In this document: positions 47,848 to 58,582 of the stretch, piece by piece | Numbering within the stretch: position 1 is the stretch's first letter | Layout of the letters: each line of letters opens with the position of its first letter | Assembly: GCA_021373135.1 (NCBI GenBank) | Contig: JAJFTH010000006.1 | Span: 1 to 64,000, forward strand | Length of the DNA: 64,000 nt | Reading direction: 5' to 3' | Source of the DNA: Bacteroidales bacterium | GTDB taxonomy: Bacteria; Bacteroidota; Bacteroidia; Bacteroidales; UBA1402 | The notes under the pieces: model-generated | What the model was told of the DNA's origin: nothing | Seen by the model: the letters and a program-made list of their open reading frames with translations, nothing else | Databases searched by the model: none | Made by a program: the position numbers and the translations under genes

Positions 47848-48510
47848 ATGCTTCTACCCTATCTGAATAAGGATTTACAAGAAGCCGGCTGCGATGAGGC
47901 CGGCAGAGGGTGTCTTGCCGGTCCGGTTTACGCAGCAGCAGTCATCCTACCAAAAGATTTTCGTTGTGAAGAGCTTAATGATTCCAAACAGTTGAGCGAG
48001 AAAAAACGGTATGAACTTCGTAAAATCATCGAAAAAGAAGCCGTTTCATGGGGACTTGGAGTTGTTGAAGCCGCAGAAATCGACAAGATTGATATTTTGA
48101 ACGCCTCCTTTCTGGCAATGAACAGAGCCATCCTTCAGCTTGAAAAGCAGCCGGAATATTTATTGATAGATGGAAATAGATTCAGATATCCAGGGCAAAT
48201 TCCTTTGAACAAGTTGCCACATCAAAAAATTGAAGAAAAAAAGTTCGAACATTATCCGGAAATCCCCTACACGAGCATCATCAAAGGAGACGGGAAATAT
48301 TTATGTATCGCCGCCGCATCCATTTTAGCCAAAACATACAGAGATGATTATATGCTGATGCTCCATGAGCAAAATCCACATTACGACTGGAAATCAAACA
48401 AAGGATATCCTACCATGGAGCATCGCAACGCTATCCGCAAATACGGATTGACAGAGCATCATCGAAAAAGTTTCAAGCTTCTGGAAGACCAGCTTTCCCT
48501 GGACTTTTAA
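47848..48510 (+). CDS. rnhB: ribonuclease HII
   Basis: A 220-residue RNase HII removing ribonucleotides from DNA. The N-terminal [14 protein letters not shown] carries the catalytic Asp-Glu pair. [13 protein letters not shown] and LLIDGNRF follow, the latter with a further active-site Asp. [20 protein letters not shown] completes the family pattern. It ends 6 bases before the convergent sufE. Confidence 0.95.
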   Translation: MLLPYLNKDLQEAGCDEAGRGCLAGPVYAAAVILPKDFRCEELNDSKQLSEKKRYELRKIIEKEAVSWGLGVVEAAEIDKIDILNASFLAMNRAILQLEKQPEYLLIDGNRFRYPGQIPLNKLPHQKIEEKKFEHYPEIPYTSIIKGDGKYLCIAAASILAKTYRDDYMLMLHEQNPHYDWKSNKGYPTMEHRNAIRKYGLTEHHRKSFKLLEDQLSLDF

Positions 48511-48516
48511 AGACTT

Positions 48517-48939
48517 TTACTGAGCGGTCAATTTAAATGCCAATGCATAGTTCCTGATTTGTTTCACCATGGATACCAGGCCATTGGATCTGGTCGGAGA
48601 AAGATGGTCTTTCAATCCGATTCTTTCGATAAAATACAAATCTGTATCTAATATTTGCTGAGGTGTACAGCCAGAAAGCACACGCAATAGAAGCGTCACA
48701 ATACCTTTGACAATCACGGTATCGCTTTCAGCCTGCAAAATAACCTTCCCATCAACCAACGTCGCATGTACCCACACTCGACTCTGACAGCCTTCAATCA
48801 GGAACTGAGGCGTCTTATACTGTTCATCGATCGGTTCCAGGGAATTGCCGATATCAATCAATAGCTGATATTTATCCATCCAGTCATCGAACACTTCGAA
48901 TTCTTCGATGATTTCGTCTTGAATTTCATTGATAGTCAT
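48517..48939 (-). CDS. sufE: SufE-family sulfur acceptor
   Basis: A 140-residue SufE protein. It takes persulfide sulfur from SufS on the conserved Cys in IEGCQSRVWV. The start at 48939 (MTINEIQDE) is family-like and drops a 9-residue extension. It is the last gene of the suf operon, 73 bases after sufS. Confidence 0.92.
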   Translation of the reverse strand: MTINEIQDEIIEEFEVFDDWMDKYQLLIDIGNSLEPIDEQYKTPQFLIEGCQSRVWVHATLVDGKVILQAESDTVIVKGIVTLLLRVLSGCTPQQILDTDLYFIERIGLKDHLSPTRSNGLVSMVKQIRNYALAFKLTAQ

Positions 48940-49012
48940 TGTTCTTATACTTAAAAACGGAGTCAAAGGTACAAAATCTTAAACCCCATGATTATTTTTA
49001 ATAAAAATAATC

Positions 49013-50230
49013 TTAAAACATTGTTTGGATGCGCTTTAATGCCTTAACAAGGACATCTACTTCCTCAAAAGTATTGTAAAAAGCAAAAGAAGCTCTGACC
49101 GTCCCATCTATGCCGAGTCTTTCAATAAGCGGTTGAGCACAATGATGACCTGTTCGGACAGCTATACCAAGATGATCCAGCAATGTCCCAACATCAAAAG
49201 GATGAATATCCCCCAAAAGGAACGAAAGTACAGCACTCTTGTCCGCTGCCGTACCGATAATCCTCATCCCATCTATTTTCATCAGTTCCATCGTAGCATA
49301 TTCCAACAAGGATTTTTCGTAAGCTTCAATACGTTCAATGCCGATTTCATCGACAAAATCCAAGGCTTCAGAAAGAGCTGTGGAGCCGATAAAGTCGGGC
49401 GTCCCGGCCTCAAATTTATAGGGAAGGACATTATATGTTGTCTTTTCAAAATGAACCTGATCAATCATTTCTCCACCTCCTTGATAAGGGGGTATTTGAT
49501 TCAGGAGCTCAGCCTTACCATAAAGTACACCAATACCGGTAGGTCCATAAATCTTATGACCGGAAAAAGCAAGAAAGTCGGCATCCATCGCCTTGACATC
49601 CAACCGGATATGAGGTGCAGATTGAGCGCCATCCACCAAGACCTTGATTCCGGCAGCATGGGCCAAAGCAATCATCTCCTTAACAGGATTGACAGTACCA
49701 AGTACATTCGAAACATGAGTGATGGCAACAAGCTTGACTTTCGGATTCAGTAAAGCCTGATATTCATCGAGCAAAATCTCTCCCCGATCGTTCATGGGTA
49801 TCACCTTCAAGGACATTTTCTTTCGTTCGCAAAGCATTTGCCAAGGCACAATGTTGGAATGATGCTCCATTACGGAAACGACGATTTCATCACCCTCTTT
49901 GCAAAAAGCCTCACCAAATGAAAAAGCGACCAGATTGATGGATTCTGTGGTTCCTCTGGTAAAAATAATCTCAGAAGTTGAATCTGCATGAAGAAATTGT
50001 CTGACCCGTTCTCTGGCTGCCTCATGGGCCTCGGTAGCACGCTGACTCAGATAATGTACCCCACGATGAATGTTTGCATTACCATAATAATAACCGCTTT
50101 CAATTTTTTCAACGACACGACGAGGCTTTTGGGTGGTAGCACCATTGTCCAGATAAACCAAGTCCTTCCCATAAATTTTTTTCGATAAAATGGGAAATTC
50201 AGAACGAAGATCTTTAAAAAAAGAATCCAT
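49013..50230 (-). CDS. sufS: cysteine desulfurase SufS
   Basis: A 405-residue class V PLP enzyme that takes sulfur from cysteine for Fe-S assembly. It has YLDNGATTQKP at the N terminus, the PLP lysine in FSGHKIYGPTG, and the active-site Cys in VRTGHHCAQP. The start at 50230 follows the sufD stop by one base; a longer ORF would lie inside sufD. Confidence 0.96.
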   Translation of the reverse strand: MDSFFKDLRSEFPILSKKIYGKDLVYLDNGATTQKPRRVVEKIESGYYYGNANIHRGVHYLSQRATEAHEAARERVRQFLHADSTSEIIFTRGTTESINLVAFSFGEAFCKEGDEIVVSVMEHHSNIVPWQMLCERKKMSLKVIPMNDRGEILLDEYQALLNPKVKLVAITHVSNVLGTVNPVKEMIALAHAAGIKVLVDGAQSAPHIRLDVKAMDADFLAFSGHKIYGPTGIGVLYGKAELLNQIPPYQGGGEMIDQVHFEKTTYNVLPYKFEAGTPDFIGSTALSEALDFVDEIGIERIEAYEKSLLEYATMELMKIDGMRIIGTAADKSAVLSFLLGDIHPFDVGTLLDHLGIAVRTGHHCAQPLIERLGIDGTVRASFAFYNTFEEVDVLVKALKRIQTMF

Positions 50231-50231
50231 A

Positions 50232-51581
50232 TTATTTACAATTAGTTGCAGAACAACCTGCACATTTTGCCAACTCACCACGGAAACGTTTCTCCACCAA
50301 CATGCGCATCCTATCCTTCAGCGGTTCCAATCGAATATTGTCGAGCACATCTGCCGTAAAGGCAAATTTCAGCAGCAAACGAGCTTCTGATTCTGAGATA
50401 CCACGCGAGCGCATATAAAACAAAGCCTTTTCATCCATCTGACCGGTAGCAGTTCCATGGCTACATTTTACATCGTCGGCGTAGATTTCCAACTGAGGTT
50501 TGGCAAACATCCTGGCTTCCTTGGTGAAGCAAAGGTTCTTGTTCGATTGATATGCGAATGTCTTCTGTGCACCTTTCTGTACCAGAATCCGGCCACCGAA
50601 AACACCTTTGGCACAATCGTCCAGCACATACTTGTAAAGCTCCTGACTATTACAACGAGGCACCGCATGATCCACAAAAATGTGGTTATCAATCAACTCA
50701 TTGCCATTACCCAAGGCCATGCCCGAAAGACTTGCCGTAGCACCTTCTCCTTCAAAACATAGATTGATATTATTTCTGGATAAACCGTTCTGCAAAGTAA
50801 CACCGTTGATGAGTAATTGAGAGGATGCTGCCTGAGACACCAGCGTGTTGGATACTCGTGTAATATTGGGCTGATCCATTTCCAAATCATAATACTCCAA
50901 AGAAGCATTCTTGCCGACAAAAATCTCTGTAACCTGATTGGAAAAGAAATATCTGGAAGAAAGCGCGTGGTCACAAACCAAAAACTGTGCTTTGGCACCC
51001 TCTTCTACAATGATCAGCAAACGACGGTTTGCCATCATATCCACAGTACCGTGCAAAACTTGGATCAACTGGATGGGCTTTTCGAGAGCAACCCCGGCAG
51101 GGACATACAAGACAAAGCCATCCTGAGCAAAAGTGGTATTAAAAGAGACCATTCCATCGGATGATTTCTCAGATAATCTCGTATAGTATGGCTCCAGCAA
51201 ACGGGCATGCGTTTCCGTCAGATCGTTCAGGCTTCCACACAATACGCCTTCAGGAAGACCAATGGGTTTATCGTTTTTATAAAACTGGTCGTTCACAACA
51301 AAAAAGAGTTTGGTCGAAAGGTTTGGAACATCGCAACTAAAAACATCATGCGGATTGATGGGTATTTTCACCCTATTGATGTTCAAACCGTAATCAATTG
51401 ACAAAGCTTCCCTCAAATCGCAATGGCGATATTCCTCATGCGTATTTTTTGGAAAGCCCAACGTCTGAAATTTTTCAAAAGCAGCCTGACGCTTGCCATT
51501 GAGCAAGTCGCTGCAACTTTTGCTCACCGATTTGGCATGTTGCTTGTAGAGATTAATATAGGCTTCTTCTGCTTGCATCAT
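50232..51581 (-). CDS. sufD: Fe-S assembly scaffold component SufD
   Basis: A 449-residue SufD, the beta-helix partner of SufB and SufC. It keeps the family C terminus with [33 protein letters not shown]. It overlaps sufC by 4 bases. A start one codon downstream (51578) is also possible. Confidence 0.94.
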   Translation of the reverse strand: MMQAEEAYINLYKQHAKSVSKSCSDLLNGKRQAAFEKFQTLGFPKNTHEEYRHCDLREALSIDYGLNINRVKIPINPHDVFSCDVPNLSTKLFFVVNDQFYKNDKPIGLPEGVLCGSLNDLTETHARLLEPYYTRLSEKSSDGMVSFNTTFAQDGFVLYVPAGVALEKPIQLIQVLHGTVDMMANRRLLIIVEEGAKAQFLVCDHALSSRYFFSNQVTEIFVGKNASLEYYDLEMDQPNITRVSNTLVSQAASSQLLINGVTLQNGLSRNNINLCFEGEGATASLSGMALGNGNELIDNHIFVDHAVPRCNSQELYKYVLDDCAKGVFGGRILVQKGAQKTFAYQSNKNLCFTKEARMFAKPQLEIYADDVKCSHGTATGQMDEKALFYMRSRGISESEARLLLKFAFTADVLDNIRLEPLKDRMRMLVEKRFRGELAKCAGCSATNCK

Positions 51582-52339
51582 TCCTCTACTTCTTGTTTAA
51601 TCCAATCATAGCCTCTCTCTTCAAGATCAATGGCCAATTCCCGTCCTGCGGTCTTGACAATGCGTCCCTTATAGAGAATGTGCACCTGGTCGGGAACGAT
51701 ATAATCCAGCAAACGTTGGTAGTGGGTGATGACAATGGTGGAATTTTGAGGCGTTCGTAATTTATTCACTCCTTGAGCGACAATGCGGAGTGCATCTATG
51801 TCAAGACCACTGTCCGTTTCATCCAGAATAGATAACTTCGGATCCAACATGGCCATCTGGAAAATCTCATTCTTTTTCTTTTCACCGCCGGAAAAACCTT
51901 CATTGACAGAACGGTTGGCAAGTTTGCTATCCAATTCTACGATGCTTCTTTTTTCGCGCATCAGTTTCAGAAAATCTGAAGCCGACAAAGCTGATTCCTG
52001 ACGATATTTCCGATGTTCATTGACAGCCGAACGCATAAAATTGACCATACTCACTCCCGGAATTTCCACCGGATATTGAAAGCTCAGGAAAAGGCCTTCC
52101 CGGGATCTGTCTTCGGGAGACATGGACAAAAGATTTTTCCCGCGAAACCAAACCTCACCGTCAGTCACTTCATAGGCAGGATTTCCGGTCAGGACAGCAG
52201 ATAAGGTGCTCTTCCCAGACCCGTTCGGACCCATGATCGCATGTATTTCACCTTCATTAATCGATAAATTGATGCCTCGTAAAATTTCCTTCCCTTCTAT
52301 GGAAGCATGTAGATTTTTGATTTCCAACAACATATTCAA
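51578..52339 (-). CDS. sufC: Fe-S assembly ATPase SufC
   Basis: A 253-residue ABC ATPase. Walker A is [11 protein letters not shown], the signature SGGEKKKNE and Walker [13 protein letters not shown], all in SufC-specific form. It energises the SufBC2D complex. The start is 52339 or 52333. The preceding gene is the small membrane protein, 33 bases upstream. Confidence 0.96.
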   Translation of the reverse strand: MNMLLEIKNLHASIEGKEILRGINLSINEGEIHAIMGPNGSGKSTLSAVLTGNPAYEVTDGEVWFRGKNLLSMSPEDRSREGLFLSFQYPVEIPGVSMVNFMRSAVNEHRKYRQESALSASDFLKLMREKRSIVELDSKLANRSVNEGFSGGEKKKNEIFQMAMLDPKLSILDETDSGLDIDALRIVAQGVNKLRTPQNSTIVITHYQRLLDYIVPDQVHILYKGRIVKTAGRELAIDLEERGYDWIKQEVEE

Positions 52340-52372
52340 TATATTATTCGTTTTTCCAATTTAAAACGTTCT

Positions 52373-52687
52373 TTAACGGGACGTCCTTCTTTTTCTCTTC
52401 ACCGACTTCCGTTTGGAAGTCACCGACCTTGCCTTTCTCTTTTTCCCCGGCTTGTATAAGCTATACAGAAAGACAATGATGGCCAGGGAAAAAAGGATAA
52501 CACCGACCCCACTGATCAGCATTCGGTTCATATCAAGGGCTTCGTCGGGAACTTCCGGTTTCTGCAAAGCCTCCACCAGTAAAAAAATACCGATGCCAAG
52601 CATAAATGCCAAAATCAGAATACACCCGATCAAAAGTATCCAACTCTTCTTTACCGGTTCTTCAATATCATCATTTGTATTTCTCAT
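52373..52687 (-). CDS. small two-helix membrane protein with basic tail
   Basis: Not recognised as a named family. From the start at 52687 (MRNTNDDIEE) it has 104 residues: an acidic N terminus, two membrane helices (about 16-39 and 57-78) and a C-terminal tail (79-104) of which more than half is Lys or Arg. The tail may bind membrane phospholipid or nucleic acid. It overlaps pnuC by 17 bases and lies before sufC, so it is co-expressed with the Fe-S genes. Two longer starts (52714, 52705) exist inside pnuC. Confidence 0.65.
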   Translation of the reverse strand: MRNTNDDIEEPVKKSWILLIGCILILAFMLGIGIFLLVEALQKPEVPDEALDMNRMLISGVGVILFSLAIIVFLYSLYKPGKKRKARSVTSKRKSVKRKRRTSR

Positions 52688-53315
52688 ACGTCTTTCTCCA
52701 TTCATATAGTGCACGAATCGCTATCATGGTAAATACCCCGAACAAAACGGAGGTGAAAATCATACCCATACAAGCATATAATACAGTACTTATACCATCA
52801 ACCATCACCCATAATGGCCAATTGTCCAAAATCTTCCGTGACAGCAGATACTGAGCAACCACGCTTCCCATGGTCAGCATGGCGTCCAGCCACGGATAAG
52901 CGGGCGGATCAAAATACTGAGGGAAACGCGCCTGAAAATGGATGACACACCAACCCCAAACCAAGCCTGACAGAACAATGACGACCAGATATCTAACCTG
53001 TTGTTTTCCCGTCAACCTCTTTATCTTCTGTTCCTTGTTTTTGTCTGCATCTTCAAGCTTGGGATGTCTCCAGTGATAAAAACCATAAACACTGAAACTG
53101 AAATAAACAATCTGTAACAGCATTACAGAATACAGCCTGTACTGAAAATACAACAAAAAATAGGCGGCACTGTTTACCAAACCAAAAAGGAAATTGACCG
53201 ACCATGCCTTTGATGCCAAAAAGACAGATGCAAAACCGGTCAACACTGCAATCAGTTCCAATACACTCAAAGGGTAATCCCAAAGAGTAAAAAGGGTATA
53301 GTTCAATACATCCAT
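52671..53315 (-). CDS. pnuC: PnuC-family nicotinamide riboside transporter
   Basis: A 214-residue PnuC protein of seven helices. Conserved parts include VNSAAYFLLYFQYRLYSVM, QIVYFSFSVYGFYHWRH and the C-terminal NWPLWVMVDGIST, which line the substrate path in PnuC structures. It imports nicotinamide riboside for NAD synthesis. No NadR-type kinase is adjacent. It sits between sufB (1 base) and the small membrane gene, an unusual place. Confidence 0.9.
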   Translation of the reverse strand: MDVLNYTLFTLWDYPLSVLELIAVLTGFASVFLASKAWSVNFLFGLVNSAAYFLLYFQYRLYSVMLLQIVYFSFSVYGFYHWRHPKLEDADKNKEQKIKRLTGKQQVRYLVVIVLSGLVWGWCVIHFQARFPQYFDPPAYPWLDAMLTMGSVVAQYLLSRKILDNWPLWVMVDGISTVLYACMGMIFTSVLFGVFTMIAIRALYEWRKTYEKYK

Positions 53316-54764
53316 TTATCCCACACTACCTTCGAGAGAAACTTGCAGCAACTTCTGGGCTTCCACGGCAAATTCCATAGGCAGCTTATTAATCACTTCT
53401 TTGACATATCCGTTTACAATCAGTCCTACAGCATCTTCCGTTGAAATACCACGCTGGTTACAATAGAAAAGCTGATCCTCGTTGATTTTCGAGGTAGTTG
53501 CCTCATGCTCCACCACCGCTGTTTCATTGTTGATATCGATATAAGGGAAAGTGTGGGCGCCACATTTGTCCCCCAACAGCAAACTGTCACACTGAGAAAA
53601 ATTACGGGCATTGTCTGCCTTGGGCGAAACTTTTACCAATCCCCGGTAGCTATTTTGACTATGGCCGGCAGAAATACCTTTCGAAACGATGCGACTCACC
53701 GTATTTTTTCCAAGGTGAATCATTTTTGTTCCTGTATCCGCTTGCTGATAGTTGTTCGTAACAGCTACAGAGTAAAATTCTCCGGTGGAATCGTCTCCTG
53801 CCAGAATACAGCTTGGATATTTCCAGGTAATGGCAGACCCTGTTTCCACCTGAGTCCAGGATATTTTCGAGTGACGTCCTTTACACAAAGCCCTTTTCGT
53901 CACAAAATTGTAAATACCACCCTTGCCATTCTTGTCACCCGGATACCAGTTCTGAACCGTTGAATATTTAACTTCAGACCTTTCCAGCACAATGATTTCC
54001 ACAATAGCCGCATGGAGCTGATTTTCATCACGCATAGGAGCCGTACAGCCCTCCAGATAACTGACGTAACTATCATTGTCGGCCACGATGAGGGTTCTCT
54101 CAAACTGGCCTGTATTGGCTGCATTGATGCGGAAATAAGTGGAAAGTTCCATCGGGCAACGTACCCTTTTTGGTATGTAAACAAAAGAGCCATCACTGAA
54201 AACGGCAGAATTCAGGGCTGCAAAAAAATTGTCCCTATAACTGACAACCGAACCCAGATACTGGCGAACCAAATCGGGGTATTGTTGTACTGCTTCACTA
54301 AAAGAGCAAAAGATGATACCGAGTTCTGCCAGATTCTCTTTGAATGTGGTCTTGACGGAAACACTATCCATCACTGCATCTACTGCCATACCCGATAAGT
54401 GTTGGCGTTCCTGAAGCGGAATACCCAATTTATCGAATGTTTTCAGTAATTCCGGATCCATTTCATCCAGGTTTTTCAGGGCTGTTCTGGATTTGGGCGC
54501 AGAATAATAAATGATATTCTGATAATCAATTTCAGGAATCTGCAGATGTGCCCAATCCGGCATCTTTAAAGTAAGCCAATGTTTATATGCTTTCAGACGA
54601 AAATCAAGCAACCAGTCCGGCTCATTCTTTTTGGCGGAAATCAGTCTGATGACATCTTCACTCAGGCCAAAAGGAATACTTTCAGCATCAATGTCACTGA
54701 CAAAACCATATTTGTACTCTCCGGATGTTACCTGGTCAATAATATCTTGAGGTTTTTCTTCCAT
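53316..54764 (-). CDS. sufB: Fe-S assembly scaffold SufB
   Basis: A 482-residue SufB, the main cluster-building scaffold. It has [21 protein letters not shown] near residue 90 and a long beta-helix core. The C-terminal [19 protein letters not shown] and [22 protein letters not shown] carry the conserved Cys, His and Glu. It is the first suf gene, its start overlapping the cvpA stop by one base. Confidence 0.96.
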   Translation of the reverse strand: MEEKPQDIIDQVTSGEYKYGFVSDIDAESIPFGLSEDVIRLISAKKNEPDWLLDFRLKAYKHWLTLKMPDWAHLQIPEIDYQNIIYYSAPKSRTALKNLDEMDPELLKTFDKLGIPLQERQHLSGMAVDAVMDSVSVKTTFKENLAELGIIFCSFSEAVQQYPDLVRQYLGSVVSYRDNFFAALNSAVFSDGSFVYIPKRVRCPMELSTYFRINAANTGQFERTLIVADNDSYVSYLEGCTAPMRDENQLHAAIVEIIVLERSEVKYSTVQNWYPGDKNGKGGIYNFVTKRALCKGRHSKISWTQVETGSAITWKYPSCILAGDDSTGEFYSVAVTNNYQQADTGTKMIHLGKNTVSRIVSKGISAGHSQNSYRGLVKVSPKADNARNFSQCDSLLLGDKCGAHTFPYIDINNETAVVEHEATTSKINEDQLFYCNQRGISTEDAVGLIVNGYVKEVINKLPMEFAVEAQKLLQVSLEGSVG

Positions 54765-55303
54765 TATAAAGTAATTTTACGCGAATCTTTTGAATCCGGT
54801 ATTTTTGATTGATGATTGGATTTATCAGAATCAAACAAAGGAAAAATTGTCGGGGCGACTTTCAAAACAGGTTTGTAAAAAACGGACGATTCGATATGTT
54901 TGGACCCAACGAAACTACGGTCACTATCAATCGTTTCATATAAGTTTAAAATGATGCTCAATACCAATGCACCCTTCAGCAAACAAAAAGCACCTCCTGC
55001 CAAACGGTTAATCCCACCTAAAGCAAAGACCCCTAAAATACCTTCAAAAACTTTTGCCAAGATAACAATAAGCAGGTATATGACCAAAAATGTGAACAAA
55101 AAACCGATGACAGAACTCCATCGTTCCGATCCAAAACAAACCGGTCCCAGCAGATGAGCCATTGGTTCGCGAAAAGCAGTAGCAGCATAAAAAGCCAAGA
55201 CAATACCAATAATCGAAGCAGCCTCAATCATAAAGCCTCTTTTCAATCCCCTGACTATTTCATACAACAAAAAAAGTCCAATAAGAATGTCCATAAACTC
55301 CAT
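54764..55303 (-). CDS. CvpA family membrane protein
   Basis: A 179-residue protein with four hydrophobic segments and the CvpA N-terminal pattern ([20 protein letters not shown]). The family is named from colicin V production; its biochemical role is not settled. Start 55303 or 55294. It opens the suf operon and follows infB after a 129-base gap holding an inverted repeat. Confidence 0.88.
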   Translation of the reverse strand: MEFMDILIGLFLLYEIVRGLKRGFMIEAASIIGIVLAFYAATAFREPMAHLLGPVCFGSERWSSVIGFLFTFLVIYLLIVILAKVFEGILGVFALGGINRLAGGAFCLLKGALVLSIILNLYETIDSDRSFVGSKHIESSVFYKPVLKVAPTIFPLFDSDKSNHQSKIPDSKDSRKITL

Positions 55304-55319
55304 TGTGATGGTTATAAAA

Positions 55320-55362
55320 ACAAAGGTACTCGAACGAAAAAAATCCGTATCGGTACCTTTGT
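55320..55362. promoter_or_regulatory. inverted repeat with -7 box: infB terminator and/or cvpA-suf promoter-operator
   Basis: ACAAAGGTAC (55320-55329) and GTACCTTTGT (55353-55362) form a perfect 10-bp inverted repeat with a 23-base spacer. On the minus strand the promoter-proximal arm contains TACCTTTG (55321-55328), a TAnnTTTG box 18 bases before cvpA, and is followed by TTTT. It can thus be read as a terminator for infB, a promoter for cvpA-suf, or an operator covering that promoter. Confidence 0.6.
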
Positions 55363-55432
55363 CTGATTTATTAATTTGAACTGCTGAAATTCAGTGTCCG
55401 ATCATCAATATCAGGCAATGAACAGTCGGCGT

Positions 55433-58400
55433 TTATAAACTCTTTTTAACTTCGATTTCCTCAAATGATTCTACAATGTCTCCGACATGAAGATCCTGAT
55501 AACCTGCAAAGCTTAAGCCACATTCGTAACCGAAAGCAACTTCTTTCACATCGTCCTTAAAGCGTTTCAAGGCACCCATCTCTCCGGTATAGATAACGAT
55601 ACCATCGCGGATGAGCCGCAGTTTGTTCCCACGTTTCACTTTGCCTTCCTTCACCATACATCCGGCAACTGTCCCGACTTTGGTAATCTTGAATACTTCC
55701 CGAACTTCGATGGTAGCAGTAATTTCTTCCTTGATTTCGGGAGAGAGCATCCCTTCCATTGCCGACTTAACTTCCTCAATGGCATCATAGATAATGGAAT
55801 ACATATGCATGTCCACCCCTTCTTTTTCTGCCAGACGACGGGCTGCCATCGAAGGACGTACCTGAAAACCGATGATGATGGCATCTGAGGCTGATGCCAG
55901 TGTCACATCTGATTCAGAGATGGCACCAACCGCCTTGTGAATGACATTCACCTGGATTTCTTCGGTTGACAACTTGATCAGGGAGTCTGAAAGTGCTTCG
56001 ATAGAACCATCAACGTCACCTTTCACAATCACATTCAGCTCTTTGAAATTACCTACAGCTATACGACGGCCGATTTCAGCCAAAGTCAGAAGCTTGTTGG
56101 TACGCAAGCCTTGTTCACGTTGTAATTGTTCCCGCTTGTTGGCGATTTCGCGGGCTTCCTGTTCCGTATCAAGTACATGGAAATTATCACCTGCCTGAGG
56201 TGCACCGTTCAAACCTAAAATCATGACTGGCTCCGAAGGTCCGGCTTGTTGCACACGTTGACCACGTTCATTGAACATTGCCTTGATACGGCCATGATTG
56301 ATGCCGGCTATGACAATATCACCCATATGGAGTGTTCCGTTGTCTACCAATACGGTAGCCACATATCCACGACCTTTATCCAGAGAGGATTCGATGATGG
56401 AACCTGTTGCTTTCCTGTTTGGATTGGCTTTGAGTTCGAGCATTTCTGCTTCCAGAAGCACCTTTTCAAGCAATTCCTTGACATTCAGACCTTTTTTAGC
56501 TGATATATCTTGCGATTGATATTTACCGCCCCAGTCTTCAACGAGGTAATTCATTTCGGCCAGCTTCTGCTTGATCTTTTCCGGATCAGCATGGGGCTTA
56601 TCAATCTTATTGATTGCAAACACGATAGGAACATTGGCTGCAGCTGCATGATTGATGGCCTCAATGGTCTGAGGCATCACATCGTCATCCGCTGCAACAA
56701 TGATGATGGCTATATCTGTCACTTTCGCACCACGGGCACGCATGGCAGTAAATGCTTCATGACCCGGGGTATCCAGAAATGTAATCTTTTTACCGCTTGA
56801 AAGCTTCACATTGTAGGCACCGATATGCTGTGTAATACCTCCGGCTTCACCGGCAATCACATTGGCATTACGGATATAGTCAAGCAAGGAGGTCTTACCA
56901 TGGTCTACGTGACCCATTACGGTCACAATTGGTGGTCGCGGAATCAAATCTTCGGGTGCATCCTCTTCCACCTGAATAGCCTCCATGACTTCAGCACTGA
57001 CATATTCGGTCTTAAATCCGAATTCATCGGCTACAAAATTGATGGTTTCCGCATCCAGACGCTGGTTGATGGAAACCATCTGTCCAATGCTCATACAGGT
57101 TGAAATAACTTGGACGACAGGTACATCCATCATACTTGCCAGATCGTTGACAGTCACAAATTCAGTGATCTTGATAATTGCGTTATCCTGATTTTCACGT
57201 TCTGCATCTTCCATACGACGCTGAGCACCGGCTTCACGCTTTTCTTTACGATATTTCGTCCCTTTTTTCGGTTTGGATGTCAAACGGGCAAGGGTCTCTT
57301 TTACTTGTTTGGATACATCTTCTGAACTGATCTCAGATTTCAACACAGGCTTCTTGAGCCTGGATTTCATTTCCTGAGAAGATTGGGCAGAACGTTGGTT
57401 CGTTGATCCGGATTGAGAATCGTTTACTCTGACCTTACCATCTTTGATGCGATTTCTTTTCTTCTTCTTGATATCAGAAGATGTCCCGGACTCTGATTTT
57501 TCGCCAATGATTGGCTTAGCGATGGAAGTCCCTTGTTCTGCCGGTCTTTGCTTACCGTCAGATGGATGTGATGAACGTTGGTTACGATCACTCTGTATCT
57601 TTTCTTCTCTCTCCTTACGCTTTTCTGCCTGTGTCTTCTTTTTGGGTCTTGTAGACTGGTTCAAAGCATCCAAATCTATGGTTTTGATCACCTTGATATT
57701 GGATTCGAGACGCTGTACTCCCAATTTGAACAATTCCGGTTCAGACTTTGTATCTTTTTCTTCCTGAACTTTAGGCTTCGTCACAGGTTCTATTTTCTTT
57801 TTATGTTCAGGTTTCTGAATTTTCTGAACATTTTCAACAGGTGCTTTTTTGCCGGTTGAAGCAGGTGCTTTTTCTACGACCGGTTTTTGAGCAATTTCAG
57901 ACGGAGCAGGTTCAACAACCTTTTCCTGTCCAACAATGGGCTTTTCTACAACAGGTTTTTCCACAATTGGTTCAGGAGCCTTTTCGGACGGAGACTCTTT
58001 TTCAAGTTTCACAGGCTCTTCAATAGTCGGGGTCTCAATTTTAACTGTAGGAACTTTTTCTACAACAGGGGGTATCTCCTCGGTTTTTTTCGGTTCTTGA
58101 ACCGGTTTTTCGAACTTTGACTTAGCATCCGGAATCTCTTCCGATTTTGTTCTTTTATTCAGTGTATCAAGATCTATTTTCCCCACCTGTTTAATTTGCG
58201 GACGAAAACCGGCAAGTTCATCCTCAATCTGGATTGTGACAGGTTTTTCTTCTTCGACTGGAGCATTAACAGGGGTTGGAGCTTCAACTTTCTGTTTATC
58301 GCGGTTGATCCTTTCATGAACCAAACGTTCAGCTTCAAGTTTCAATGACATGTCCTGTTTGAACTCTTTGACCAATAAATCGTATTCTTCGTCAGTGATC

Positions 58401-58510
58401 TTCGAGTTGGGATTATTCTCAACTACGTGACCTTTTTTTTGTAGAAAATCTATCAATGTAGACATTCCTACGTTTAAATCTCTCGTTACCTTATTTAATC
58501 GAATCGACAT
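55433..58510 (-). CDS. infB: translation initiation factor IF-2
   Basis: A 1025-residue IF-2, which brings initiator tRNA to the ribosome. Two short IF2_N-like regions (start and about 440-490) flank a long Glu/Lys/Pro-rich linker. The GTPase domain begins with [12 protein letters not shown] (near residue 530), then [15 protein letters not shown] and NKIDKPHA. Domain II, the IF-2 domain 3 and the C-terminal fMet-tRNA domain follow. The linker is low-complexity and gives many false ORFs on the other strand. Confidence 0.97.
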   Translation of the reverse strand: MSIRLNKVTRDLNVGMSTLIDFLQKKGHVVENNPNSKITDEEYDLLVKEFKQDMSLKLEAERLVHERINRDKQKVEAPTPVNAPVEEEKPVTIQIEDELAGFRPQIKQVGKIDLDTLNKRTKSEEIPDAKSKFEKPVQEPKKTEEIPPVVEKVPTVKIETPTIEEPVKLEKESPSEKAPEPIVEKPVVEKPIVGQEKVVEPAPSEIAQKPVVEKAPASTGKKAPVENVQKIQKPEHKKKIEPVTKPKVQEEKDTKSEPELFKLGVQRLESNIKVIKTIDLDALNQSTRPKKKTQAEKRKEREEKIQSDRNQRSSHPSDGKQRPAEQGTSIAKPIIGEKSESGTSSDIKKKKRNRIKDGKVRVNDSQSGSTNQRSAQSSQEMKSRLKKPVLKSEISSEDVSKQVKETLARLTSKPKKGTKYRKEKREAGAQRRMEDAERENQDNAIIKITEFVTVNDLASMMDVPVVQVISTCMSIGQMVSINQRLDAETINFVADEFGFKTEYVSAEVMEAIQVEEDAPEDLIPRPPIVTVMGHVDHGKTSLLDYIRNANVIAGEAGGITQHIGAYNVKLSSGKKITFLDTPGHEAFTAMRARGAKVTDIAIIIVAADDDVMPQTIEAINHAAAANVPIVFAINKIDKPHADPEKIKQKLAEMNYLVEDWGGKYQSQDISAKKGLNVKELLEKVLLEAEMLELKANPNRKATGSIIESSLDKGRGYVATVLVDNGTLHMGDIVIAGINHGRIKAMFNERGQRVQQAGPSEPVMILGLNGAPQAGDNFHVLDTEQEAREIANKREQLQREQGLRTNKLLTLAEIGRRIAVGNFKELNVIVKGDVDGSIEALSDSLIKLSTEEIQVNVIHKAVGAISESDVTLASASDAIIIGFQVRPSMAARRLAEKEGVDMHMYSIIYDAIEEVKSAMEGMLSPEIKEEITATIEVREVFKITKVGTVAGCMVKEGKVKRGNKLRLIRDGIVIYTGEMGALKRFKDDVKEVAFGYECGLSFAGYQDLHVGDIVESFEEIEVKKSL

Positions 58511-58582
58511 AAACTGGGTTTAAAAATATAAAACTAAAAAAACAGAGGCTGAACTTTCATTCCGCGTAAAACCGGCTGGAAT

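Noticed and set aside
49133..49753. 206-codon plus-strand ORF
   Set aside because: Antisense shadow of sufS.
57440..58300. Several plus-strand ORFs rich in Phe and Arg
   Set aside because: They are the antisense of the Glu/Lys/Pro-rich linker of IF-2.
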